Source of the DNA: Atriophallophorus winterbourni
Taxonomy: Eukaryota > Platyhelminthes > Trematoda > Plagiorchiida > Microphallidae
DNA length: 64,000 nucleotides
Direction: 5' to 3'
Assembly: GCA_013407085.1 (NCBI GenBank)
Contig: JACCGJ010018212.1
Coordinates: forward strand, 91,113 to 155,112
Below, piece by piece: positions 1 to 9,470 of this stretch (position 1 is the first letter of the stretch; each line of letters opens with the position of its first letter). The notes beneath the pieces were generated by a model that was not told the origin of the DNA, searched no databases, and was given only the letters and a program-made list of their open reading frames with translations. The position numbers were made by a program, and so were the translations under genes.

Positions 1-714
1 AGTAATCTTCCTATGTTGGTGCGCCTAACAAGAATAAGATCAACCTGCTGCCAGTGGTTAGAGCGAGGATGTTTCCAAGATACCTTATGCTGTAATTTTG
101 TTTGAAAGAAAGTGTTACTGACACAAAGACTGAATTTGGTGCATAATTCTAAAAGGCGTTGTCTGATTTCATTGGTTTTACCTACACCGAACCTTCCGAG
201 ACATATTTGCCAAGATTCGTAATCCACATCAACTCTAGCATTGAAATCAACCAATACCACTACGCAGTTTCCTTTTGGCACGTTTTTCAGGACTCTTGCG
301 AAATGGTGATAAAAAGCGTCTTTTTCAGCAGGCGTCGCAGAGAGCGTCGGCGCATAAATGTTTACCAACGTAATGGTACCAGTAATGCACCTCAGATTTA
401 GAGTCCAAATCCGTTCGCCCCCACTGCTGCTCGGTTCTGTTGCTCTAAGAAGGTCGCCTCGAACGGCAAACCCAACTCCATGCAGTCAAGGCTCAATGGA
501 ACCACTTCCTCTCCAGAAAACTGTAATCTCTTTCTGTTAGTATACCAGTGTCTGGTAATCACGTCTCTTGCAGGGCAGCCACGTCGATATTCAGCCTCCT
601 TAACTCAATGTTCATCATAGCAGATTTTCTTACGCTTCTGATATTTGAGACGTCGTTATGAAATTCAGGAAGCCTGGACCGGACGTTCCAGGTTCCCAGT
701 TTCAGAAATGACAT
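1..714 (-). pseudogene. LINE endonuclease domain, broken
   Basis: From a likely ATG at 714 the minus strand reads LGTWNVRS, then LQET followed by a stop, and further on a VDFNAR segment where the family normally has GDFN. These are the first and middle blocks of the exonuclease-endonuclease-phosphatase fold, which cuts target DNA for LINE insertion. Several stops and frame changes lie between the blocks, for example between the LQET block and the LRCITGTI block, so the copy is dead. The region after VDFN (about residues 170-230 of a repaired frame) ends at the window edge before the RT domain. Confidence 0.8.
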
Positions 715-1399
715 TTGTTTTTTAGTAGTTGGTTTCGCTGGTGCGGAATAAACAGTCTGCTTTTTGGTTGATTCCTAATCCCCATGCACCCAATGAGACA
801 AGCAGACCGTGGCGAGACGGCACTTTATTGACTGGGGGCTGTTTAGCTTGAGGCGGGAGGTAGCCGTCCAATGAGACCTGAAAGTCTGTCCCACCGTCGG
901 ACGCAGTTCCAGACGCTGAGCTCTACGCTAATCGAGCAATAGCTTTTAACCAGTATCTGCTGCTTCCCGTGTTATTACCCGGAGAATCGAAATGGAGTGT
1001 CCTCTCCATTAGAGCGTTGTGATGTACGCCAGGGCAGTTCAAAGTGGAGAACTAGCTGTTGACTCCGCAGCAAGTGCTTCCACTACACGGCACCACCGGA
1101 ACCGAAAGAACAGCTAGGCTGATACGTTTGGACAACGATGTCGTCGCATATGTTGACAGAACGAAGTTATATAAATCTTCAGAATGCCTAGCGGGACTCC
1201 GGCTCCTGATTTTTCCAGGAGATTGACTACTGAAGCCTTTTCCATGATTGGATGTAGCCACAAGGCAGTGAAGGTTTGAGATAAAGATTTTTCTTCCCCC
1301 AGGTGGACCGCCTTCATGGATTTACGAGCTCTACCTGCTAGAAGCATGCTGGATTTGAGGCGCCAGTCAGACGGCTTCGCCCACTCTTCTGTCGATAGA

Positions 1400-1539
1400 A
1401 GCATATCCGCCGAGTCACACAGCACCACGCTGCCGGCCAGGAGCTGGACTTAGTTGTCAGAGGCTACATGAGACGCGTGCCATTGGAGCATTTTTGGAAT
1501 TGTGAGCTCACCCCCAAAACCGACCCGGCTTTGACAACC
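1400..1539 (-). ncRNA. Candidate HDV-like ribozyme at LINE 5' end (L1)
   Basis: The element starts on the minus strand with GGTTGT at 1539-1534, which can pair with ACAACT at 1457-1452 (one G-U pair). A second helix pairs GCCGGGTC just downstream of the start with GACTCGGC at 1416-1409 (one G-U pair). The two helices interleave as in the nested pseudoknot of hepatitis-delta-like ribozymes, which are known at the 5' ends of R2 and RTE LINEs. I could not place a clear catalytic C or the P1.1 and P4 helices, so this is a candidate only. Confidence 0.35.
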
Positions 1540-1550
1540 TTGGAACCTCC

Positions 1551-1840
1551 AGGGTAATACATTGTGCAAATAAAACTTGCCATCACACTGGATCAAAAGT
1601 AACCAATATGTAATTCGAATTTTTGAATACAGTTGATTCGCAGTATATTTTAATTTCCTTTGATGGTTTATTTCTCCATTAATAAAGATATAATTGTCTG
1701 AAAGTATCGGTTTTGTGAAACGTTGTTTTTGTCTGTTCCTTTGTTAATAACAACCTTAAAATGATTCAGCATCATAGCAACTTATATTTTGACCTGTATT
1801 ACCTTAATTTTGCGCAAAATGTTGGTGAAAAACGTTTCAA
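1551..1840. repeat. Partial copy of repeat R (R1')
   Basis: This stretch is similar to 3,205-3,640 (interrupted there) and 18,455-18,740. All three share the AATAAAACTTGCC block, the block around TTTTTGAATACAGTTGATTC and the block around TTTTGCGCAAAATGTTG. It is truncated at about 1,840. No coding potential was seen. Confidence 0.75.
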
Positions 1841-1879
1841 CTCTGTAATGTGTTTCAAGAATAGACTTGATGCCGTATG

Positions 1880-3190
1880 GAGCTCATTATTTCCTGCATT
1901 TTGCCCCTAATTGAGTAATGATATTGTATTTTCCTGGTCTTTGAAATGCACTAATGTCTCCTCACCTTTGGTGAGGGGAGTTGTTGCTCTACATTCCAGG
2001 TAACCATCCTACCAGAAGAAATCTGTGAACCTATTTTGTTTGAAGTGGTGGGCGCTCTTTTTGGCATACCACCGGAAAAAATCTGGACGCTCGATTGGCG
2101 ACTCTGCCACATATCGTCCTGTGCAAACTGAACTGAACTGAACTGTGTTCGTTTTTGTGATAACAATTACTCCATTTATCAGTTGCTCTGCCCTATGTTT
2201 CGATTTATGACTTGTCTGAATCTTTATAACGTTCCACTGAAACTATCGGCGCGATTATACTTATATAGAAAATTGCGAGAGAATTGTTGGTTTCCAGAGC
2301 GGTCTCAATGAGTTATTTAGCAATATGGTCCGTGAATCTATCTCTTTTGACTTTCATTTTCGCGTTTATGATTGTGAATATTAAAATGGAGTTGCGTTGC
2401 TTTTTTGGCATTAGCATCAATTTGTGCCACTCATTATCCTCTCGAATAAGTAAAATCATTTTTGTGCGTATCATACAAAAATGTTTCCAATAAGAAGGAA
2501 TATTGCTAGCTTTATGCATCATCAACGCTACTCGCTTCAACGTTTTCCGCTTTGTAGTTCCGCGAAAAACATTTACATTATAACAGAGAAAACTGCAAAA
2601 TTTATACAATACACGAACGATAGCTTAAAGTTTTCAATTCATGAAACATTAATCGCATCAAGCATACATCGCGGATGAATAGAGTAGCAAATGTAACAGG
2701 GCATTTTGATGCTAGTTGTCAGTTTAGGTTCATTCTGCTGAACCGAGAGCGTCACATTTGCTGGATCAGGTGTTTAGAACGAGAATCGTCAAAAGATCTG
2801 TTTTAGGAAATAGTTGATTCGGATAACCATTTTTTCAACGGGTGGAACATGGGAAATAGAGCCGTTTTCAAAAGACCTGGGAAACATATCGAGCATTACC
2901 CTACGAGTTTAAAGGAATTTCACTTCACCGCTCACTTTGGATACTCGGAGTCGTGTCTTTCTTTAGCTCGGCAATAGAAGGTAATGCTTCAGGCTTCTGA
3001 GAATAGATGGTACAGACAACGCGCAATTGCCGTCGATAGACCTGATATTGCTTATTGCTGTCAACGCCAAGGTTGCAATCGTTCCTTTTGACATCAAACC
3101 GTCAAAATCCATTTCCTGTATCTAATTTCGGGGGATTGTCACAAACCACAGGAATCTGTTTGTTTTCAAGTTTGTTTGTTTCAAGATTAT
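1880..3190 (-). mobile_element. CR1-like LINE fragment, family B (copy 1)
   Basis: The minus strand is similar to 16,240-18,440 and 61,360-63,670. Translated in pieces it shows the linker between endonuclease and RT: a basic block with EWHKLM followed by INAKMKVKRDRF and, later, a block resembling NEFFSSVFT. Frames change repeatedly. The segment around 2,600-2,300 keeps 98 open codons and is the best-preserved piece. It abuts repeat R at 3,190 and lacks about 350 bp that the other two copies have at this junction. A related non-LTR clade such as Jockey or I is possible. Confidence 0.6.
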
Positions 3191-3376
3191 TCTAGAGTAA
3201 TACATTTTGAAAATAAAACTTGCCATCACACCGGGTCAAACATAACCAGTATGTAATTCGAATTTTTGAATACAGTTGATTCGCAGTATATTTTGGTTGC
3301 TTTGATGGTTTATATCGCTATTAATTGAGACATAATTTCCGGAAAATATCGGATTTGCGAAATTTCGTTCTTACCT

Positions 3377-3498
3377 TGAATATAAAAGCTCATTTGCATA
3401 CATTTCAAATACGCACACATCTAGCGACCGGTTTCGTGCTGTTTGCATTCATCAAGTAGGGACAGTCGGATCAGGATCCGCATGCGCAACTTGTTTTA
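3377..3498 (-). mobile_element. Solo hammerhead unit inserted in R1
   Basis: This 122-bp minus-strand unit runs from GCGCATGCGGATCCTGATC through a hammerhead core to a GTATGCAAATGAG block. The same module is found at 13,091-13,183. ACCT occurs on both sides (3373-3376 and 3499-3502), and the paralogous repeat R2 near 18,620-18,650 lacks the unit, so it is an insertion. The core is decayed: C3 of the CTGATGA box is T, and the first pair of stem II is A-C. Confidence 0.75.
3421..3475 (-). ncRNA. Hammerhead ribozyme, degenerate
   Basis: On the minus strand a TTGATGA box, a stem II of three pairs (TGC/GCA) with loop AAACA, the GAAA box, a 2-bp stem III and a GTC cleavage triplet can be seen. Stem I is weak: the strand after the cleavage site begins GCTAG and hardly pairs with CCCTAC. 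Changes at C3 and stem II predict little or no activity. Confidence 0.65.
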
Positions 3499-4104
3499 AC
3501 CTGTTTTAAATTAACACCAATATAAAAATGAGTCCTCATCGTAGCAACTTATTTTTTTCACCTGTATGACCTTAGTTTTGCGCAAAATGTTGGTGAAAAC
3601 TTTTCCAACGTTAAATCGGTTCTGCTGAGTTAGTTTCATGTGATCTTTGAGCGCGATCTCATACAGCATGGTTGAAAATCGATCTGTGAATTAAACTGAG
3701 CCCCAAAATTTATCAAACCGCACACGAAAAAATATCGTTATCTTTCATTTCTTATTTCATTCTACGGAATATGTTTGAGAAACGTAGCGTACAATTTGAG
3801 TTTTAGGGAAATTATTTTGATAAACACCGAAATATGGTTACACAATTGTAAAACTCGATTAGAAAATTCATTCTACTAACCTGAAAATGTCTTAACGTTA
3901 AAATGCTACATTTCTAGAATAAAATCAGAAATATAGTTTGGAATAACTAGTATATGTTCCAATTAAATCATTACTCAAGAAATAAAACTTGCGTTATCAT
4001 GAAATATTGATTTTTAGCTCATAGCGTTTAACTAATGATTTACCAATTCATTCACTCTAGGTACATTTGAGTTAGGGCAATGTAGATTTCAGTCGGGATC
4101 GTTA

Positions 4105-4170
4105 CGCCCTAAAAAACTACAACCGAGTTCATTCTGTTTGCCATCACTAGACCGAAGCAAAAAGTTTAGG
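4105..4170 (-). ncRNA. Hammerhead remnant in R1
   Basis: The minus strand keeps TGATGGCAAACAG followed by an altered GAAA box and a CGGTT triplet region. The parallel site in R2 is near 19,250-19,300. Downstream on the plus strand is a block with AATACAGAATCACACATG, also found beside the hammerheads at 15,055 and 46,940. It is an old, inactive copy. Confidence 0.45.
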
Positions 4171-4344
4171 TTAGTGAGCCTTGAAACAATAATGAATATG
4201 TAAACAAATGTGTACTCTGATTCCAATGTAAATTGGGTTACCTATAATGAATCATAACGTTTAATACAGAATCACACATGTGGCTCAGAATCAAGCTTTA
4301 TAAACGCGTTTCTTATAATGTGTCTGCAAGATCCTTCATAGTTT

Positions 4345-5371
4345 GTTGTTGGCCTCCTTCGGTCGATGTCGACCATAGACGCACATCAAAATCGAATGAA
4401 TTTTCATGTTTTACAGCTTTTTGAAGGTCCGCTTCGGGAGGAACAATCTCTCTCGCAGCGCTTGCAACGATGGACAGAACTCTTTTGTAAGGAGCCAGTT
4501 ACACGCTGGCGGCAAGATCTGCGTTTACCAGCCAAGAGCGCTATATGCTCCTCCCCAGCTTGCAGACGACGCTTTACACAATGCCTCTAATGTGAGCGGT
4601 CAAGAGCAAGTTCTTACCATCTCGCGGGGTCAATGAAAAGAGCTTTCGTATCTCTTTTGCAAATCTCTTTGTACTGCAAGTGCGGTCTGCCCAATGGTAG
4701 ACTTCCTAATTGCAACTCACCATAGAGTAGATGCTTCGGAATACGACCATTTTCCATTATGTAGGCATGACCAAGCCACCGCAGGCGGCGCTGTTGCAAT
4801 AGAGTATACATGATCTGTAGACCAGCCTTTGGAAGCACTTCAGCGTTAGTCACTCTGTCCATCCACGATGAATTCAATATACGACGGATGCTTCGTAGAT
4901 GGGAAGCATTCAACTTCCGTTCGTGTCTGGCGTGGGTGGTCCAGGTTTCGATGCCGTATAGTAAAGCATTTAGTACGCACGCGCTATATACCATCATTTT
5001 TGTCTTTACAGTCAGCTTGCGGTTACCCCAAAACACGAGAGTTCAACCGGGACAAAATGACAGCTGCTCTGCCAATCCTCTTATCAATCTGCGGCACTAG
5101 CGACAGTTTATCCGCAATGGTTGAACCAAGATATGTGAAATGATGTACTGGTTCAAGCTGACAGTTTCGAACAATGATGATTGGTGGCGATACAGTCCCT
5201 CGACCGACGACTTTGGTCTTGCTCATGCTGGTTGTTATACCAAAGTCTTTGCATGCCGACGAAAAACAGTCCATTAGCGACCGTAGTTTCTCTTGGGAGT
5301 GAGCAATAGAGGCTGCATCGTCGGCAAACAACAGGTCACGGATTATCACATCCCGTACTTTGGTTTGTGTT
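4345..5371 (-). mobile_element. RTE-type LINE, 3' half (copy L2)
   Basis: This is a 5'-truncated LINE nested in R1; R2 has the empty site near 19,475. The 3' end on the minus strand is the sequence ending in GGAGGCCAACAA, the same terminus as at 24,725 and 63,680, so the end is exact. Content is the RT palm, thumb and C-terminal region. 5' truncation is the usual result of incomplete target-primed reverse transcription. Confidence 0.9.
4614..5349 (-). pseudogene. LINE reverse transcriptase C-terminal half
   Basis: The minus strand has two open pieces. The first (5,349-5,023) carries LLFADDA, the RT catalytic box, then FTYLGSTI. The second (5,036-4,614) carries VYSACVLNALLYG, LRSIRRILNSSWMDRVTNAE and RLRWLGHAY, the C-terminal signature of this RTE group. 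A frame change separates them at about 5,030. Further stops follow before the 3' end, where a CxxxC type finger is usual. RT copies the element RNA at the nicked target. The copy is broken but comparatively young, judging by long open stretches. Confidence 0.88.
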
Positions 5372-5664
5372 CACAGCACGAAACTATTCCGGCTTTTTGC
5401 CACAACGAGGTGAAGACAGCACGATCATGTTTAATAATCTTCCAGAGAATTATATAATGGTAATAATTGTTTGAATTTGAAGCCACACCCACACGTTTTG
5501 TTAGATATAAACTTGTCGTTTAATTTCACCAATTTCTTTTGAATTCGCTTCTGAAATTTTCACGAGTTTTGCATTGCGTTGAGAGAGTAAATCAAAAACT
5601 TATGCATTTTAAAGTGAAATACATATGTGTGAAAAACGAACATGGCTGAGGGTGACCACTCGAA

Positions 5665-5814
5665 CTATAAATAACAAGCAGGTATTCTATACTGTACCAG
5701 CATATTATTTTGTTTCCGATATTTCACGTCTGTGCATTTGTCAGTAGGCTTACACACCTCAGGTTCAACTACCACCGTACAAATCTGATGCATTAACATA
5801 TATACTTCTTGCTC
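5665..5814 (-). other. Conserved short open frame in repeat R (R1 copy)
   Basis: About 50 codons from EQEVYMLMHQ to PACYL and a stop on the minus strand. The R2 copy at 19,972-19,775 is open over the same span, with mostly single-residue differences (VVVEPEVCKP and KCTDVKYR are shared). I do not recognise the peptide. It may be the relic of a coding region of the element that gave rise to R, or only a young duplicate. Confidence 0.4.
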
Positions 5815-6117
5815 CGAAACAGCCTCGACTCGATAAGTCATTTTCGGACAGTTTAAATATCATATGAATCAACAATTAATTTTCAATGCACTATTATATA
5901 ATACTTAATGCGAAGGGAAACTTTTGGATAATGTTATAATATTAGGAGAGTAGGTTTGTGACGATAATTCGTATGCTGAAAATGGATTCACGAAACAAAT
6001 TAAAGTCAAGGAAATGTCCAAAATGTTTCTCTTGGAATACAAAGACATTTTCGAGTGAAATTCTAATTGAAAATGTTGTAGTAACAAAATCAGTGAAAAA
6101 GTATCATAAAATTGCAA

Positions 6118-7592
6118 GTAATAATCCCGAAAATATTGAAGAAATTTGCGATTTTGCTATACAAACCACTCACTTACTTGTTCGAACAAACACTGGCAAG
6201 CGAAGTAATTCCTACAGATTGGAAACAGGGAATAATTTCTCAAATTTACAAAGGTGGAAATCGCTCCGATGTTTCTAATTATCGACCCGTTACTCTGTTA
6301 CCAGTAATTTCAAAATTACTTGAGCGACTCATTGTTGACGATCTAATGAAACATTTCAAGAATAATCAGCATGTATTCAGACGTAATTATTCTTGTTCGT
6401 CTAATTTACTGGTAACGCTAGATGATTTGACAAAATCGGTAGATAAAGGACAAGCAATACGCGCGTGCATTCGATCGTGTTGACCATTCCCAACTACTGC
6501 AGAAGCTTGAAAGACTTGGTATCACTGAAAAGTTGCTGAATTGGCTTAATGACTGTCTAACAAATCGCACTAAACAGGAACGTGTTGATGGTGCATTATC
6601 TAAACCAATCTCAGCAATTAGCGGTGTTCCCCAAAGTTCAGTACTTGGTCCGATCCTCTTTCTGGTTCATGTCAATAAAGTACCAGAAATTGTTCGATGT
6701 AACATTTCGTTATTTGCGGGCGACATAAAGATTTGGCGCAGCATTCGTAGTCCAGAAGACTGTCTGCTATTACAAAAGGATCTTGATACGCTTCACAGTT
6801 GGTCGTTAAAGAACAAACTGCCGTTTATCTTCAAAAAATGCAGGATCATGGATGTTGGGAATCGAGTAGAGTTCATATAGAACATGGGTTCGCATGTCCT
6901 TGAAAATTGCAGTGAAGAAAAAGATTTGGGTGTCTGGATATGCTCCAGTTTAAAAACCTCACTTCAAACTAATACTGCCTGTAAAAAGCAACACGTGTTC
7001 TAAATCTACTCAAACGGGTATTTGGGAAATTTTCGCGCAAGATATTCCCAAGGATCATAAATTCATACTTGAAACCAGTCATGGAATAGGGTGTGCAGTC
7101 ATGGTCTCCGTGGCTCAAGAGCGATGTCGAAATTATGCAGCGAATCAATCACCGCTTAACAAAACTAGTTATCAGCATCCGAAACAAACCATATAAAGAA
7201 AGGATAGCTCAACCGAATCTTTTCGATTTCCCCTATCGACGAATCAGAGGAGATCTTTTCTTACTTTACAAAACAATCCATACCACGAACCATCCCTTAC
7301 TGGATTCATTCACGCGAAGGGATACGAGAAATTATCATATCCATGAATTCGTGCTGGTCGTACCCTATTTCCGCCTGAACTGTAGGTATTTTTACTCTTT
7401 CCGTGTCCGTTTTACTTACAACAGTTTACCTTCAACCGTCGCTCATTCTACTAGCTTGCATGACTTTGAAACGAAATTAGACGAATTTTATTGCATTATC
7501 CGTTTCCAGAACACTTATATACTGTTTAATCTATTTTCCTATATTGTTTATGCACTTAAATTTCAATTTTCACCATCCTATGGTTGTTGTTA
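6118..7592 (+). pseudogene. CR1-like reverse transcriptase
   Basis: Motifs in order: YKGGNRSDVSNYRPVTLLP near 6,250-6,300; the AFDR-DH block near 6,465-6,490 after a frameshift; SGVPQSSVLGPILFL near 6,625-6,660, the conserved primer-grip-side block; and FAGDIK near 6,715, where the catalytic FADD box has D changed to G, so the enzyme would be inactive. After a gap the C-terminal block YRRIRGDLFLLYKTI (7,230-7,280) and RLNCR/NSLPSTV (7,370-7,440) are present. These are the usual CR1 RT blocks. Confidence 0.88.
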
Positions 7593-7645
7593 AGCTTGTT
7601 GCTTTTTAGACCATTAAAAACCTTGAATTACACTGAATTACCTTG
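6118..7645 (+). mobile_element. CR1-like LINE, 5'-truncated, nested in R1
   Basis: It starts abruptly inside the RT fingers and ends in a short tail with repeated TTGAATTACA-like units at about 7,617-7,645, a tail type usual for CR1. R2 near 20,225-20,240 has the uninterrupted site. The sequence is moderately decayed: RT is in at least four frames, but most motifs are readable. Confidence 0.88.
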
Positions 7646-7799
7646 AGTACGAGATAAGATTCTGCATCCATGAATGATAAAGACGATTTAAAATTTATTA
7701 CAAAGTAGTTGCAACGATCGAGTTAAGCTTAACGACAAATTGTCCTTCCTTATCCAAACGCTATATTATGTTATCGTTTACTTTAATTATTCGTTTCAA
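7646..7799. repeat. Last segment of R1
   Basis: This segment aligns with 20,245-20,395 in R2 (shared ATTATGTTATCGTTTAC-like block). It is cut at 7,800 by the 5' end of an RTE LINE. No gene was seen. Confidence 0.7.
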
Positions 7800-7931
7800 G
7801 GTTGTGACGGCCGGAGCATTTCTGGGGATAAGCTCCCAATTCGAAAAATGCTCCAATGGCCCGCGTCTAATATAGCCTCTGACAACCAAGTCCAGCTCCT
7901 AACCTGCACGCGTGGTCCTGTGTGACCCGGC
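7800..7931 (+). ncRNA. Candidate HDV-like ribozyme at LINE 5' end (L3)
   Basis: GGTTGT at 7800-7805 pairs perfectly with ACAACC at 7882-7887. GCCGG at 7810-7814 pairs with CCGGC at 7927-7931. GGAGCATTT at 7813-7821 can pair with AAATGCTCC about 25 nt later. The order of strands (P1, P2, P3, P3', P1', P2') is that of the delta-like double pseudoknot, and the element starts exactly at the predicted cleavage position. The helices shared with copy L1 carry compatible base changes. The P4 helix and catalytic C are not resolved. Confidence 0.4.
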
Positions 7932-8624
7932 GAAACTGCTTCTACTGACAGGAGAAAGGTCGAAGGCGGCTGACTGGCGCCTCAAAACCAGCATGCTTCG
8001 GACCGGTGGAGCCCGTTAGTCCATGAAGTCGGCCCACCTAGGGGAAGAAAAACCCTTATATCAAACCTCCACTGCCTAATGGCTACATCCAATCATAGAA
8101 AAGGCTTCAGGGGTCAACCTCGAGGAAAAATTCGGAGCCGGAGTCCCGTTAGGCAGTCCGAAGTTTTTTCAACTTCGTGTTGCCAGCTCCTGCGACGGCA
8201 TCGTTGTCCAAACGTATCAGCCTAGCTGTTCCTTTGGTTCCAGTGGTGCCGTGAAGAGGGAGCACTTGCTGCATGGGCAACAGCTTGTTCTCCATATTGA
8301 ACTGCCCTTGTGTACATCACAACGCACCAATGGAGAGGACACTCCATTCCGCTTCTACGGAAAATAACACGGAAAGCAGCAGATACCGGTTAGAAGATAT
8401 GGTTCGACTGACGTAGAGCTAAGCGCCTGGATCTGCTTTCGTAGGTGGAAAAAAATTCCAGGTCTCATTGGACGGCTACCGCCGCCTCAAGCTGGGTAGC
8501 CCCCATTCAATGAGGTTTCGTCTCGCCACGGTCTGCTATCCTCATTGAGTGCATGGGGATTAGGAATCAACCGACAAACAAACTGTATTTTTGCGCACCA
8601 GCGAATCGAAATACCAAACAACAA

Positions 8625-9460
8625 ATGTCAGTTCTGAAACTTGGAACCTGGAACGTCCGGTCCATGTTTCCCGGATTTCATGACGACGTTTCGAATATCT
8701 GAAGCGTAAGAAAGTCCACCGTGAATAACATCGAGCTAAAGAGGCTGAATGTGGACGTGAATGCCCTACAAGAGACGCGATTACCAGACACTGGTAAGCT
8801 AACAGGAAGAGATTACACCTTCTTTTGAAAAGGAAGAGGTTTCGATGAGCCTAGACTGCATGGAGTTGTGTTTGCCGTGCGAAACGACATATTAAAAGCA
8901 CCAGAACCAAGCAGCATATAAAACGAACGGATTTGGACTTTAAATCTGAGGTGCAGTACTGGTACCATTTCGTTGGTCAACGTTTATGCGCCGACATTTT
9001 CTGCCACGCAGGCTGAAAAAGACGCTTTTTATAATAACCTCACAACAGTCCTCAAAAACGTGCCACAGAAAAACTGTGTAGTGGTATTGGGTGATTTCAA
9101 TGCCAGAGTTGGTGCAGATTACGAGTCTTGGCAAAACTGACTCGGAAGGTTCGGTGTAGGTAAAACCAATAAAAATGGACAACGCCTTTTAGAATTGTGC
9201 ACACAGTTCACTCTGCGTGTCAGTTAAACTTGCTTTCAAACAAAACCACAACATAAAGTCTCTTGAAAACCTCCTGGCTCTAAGCATTGTCATCAGCTTA
9301 ATCTTATTCTTGTTAAGCGAACTAATATAGAAAGCGTGCTCCTGATCAGACCATATCAAAGCGCAGACAGCGACACTGATCATTCACTGGTCTGTGCAAA
9401 ACTGAAGCTTCCCCATACGAGATTTCACCGCACCAAATTGTCTGCTTAGACTAGGATAGA
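8625..9460 (+). pseudogene. LINE endonuclease, broken (L3)
   Basis: The ATG at 8,625 starts a frame with LKLGTWNVRS. LQETRLPDTG follows near 8,770 and the GDFNARVG block, intact here, near 9,100. The SDHSLVCAK block near 9,375 marks the end of the endonuclease fold. All four metal- or phosphate-binding blocks of the family are visible, but in at least three frames and with stops, including one soon after the GDFN block and one at the SWQN region. Confidence 0.82.
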
Positions 9461-9470
9461 CGTCACTCGC

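Larger units (their letters stand above)
1..1539 (-). mobile_element. RTE-type LINE, 5' part (copy L1)
   Basis: This is the 5' UTR and apurinic-type endonuclease region of a non-LTR retrotransposon, cut by the left window edge. Read on the minus strand, about 800 nt of conserved 5' UTR precede a reading frame starting near 714. The same 5' UTR recurs at 7,800, 29,390, 43,745, 51,550 and 60,360, and the 5' end at 1,539 lines up with the 5' end of the copy starting at 7,800. Endonuclease families of this kind are often annotated as craniofacial development protein 2-like; they nick the target DNA so that reverse transcription can be primed there. Confidence 0.85.
3190..7800. repeat. Composite repeat R, copy R1, with nested insertions
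   Basis: Pieces at 3,190-3,376, 3,499-4,344, 5,372-6,117 and 7,646-7,799 align in order with 18,440-20,420 (R2). The gaps are exactly the nested elements: a hammerhead unit, an RTE LINE 3' part and a CR1 LINE. An RTE LINE starts at 7,800. The nature of R itself is unknown; the only possible coding part is a short open frame near 5,665-5,814. Confidence 0.8.

Noticed and set aside
4810..5143. Plus-strand frames of about 90 codons
   Set aside because: They are antisense to the LINE RT with LFADDA and RWLGH motifs.
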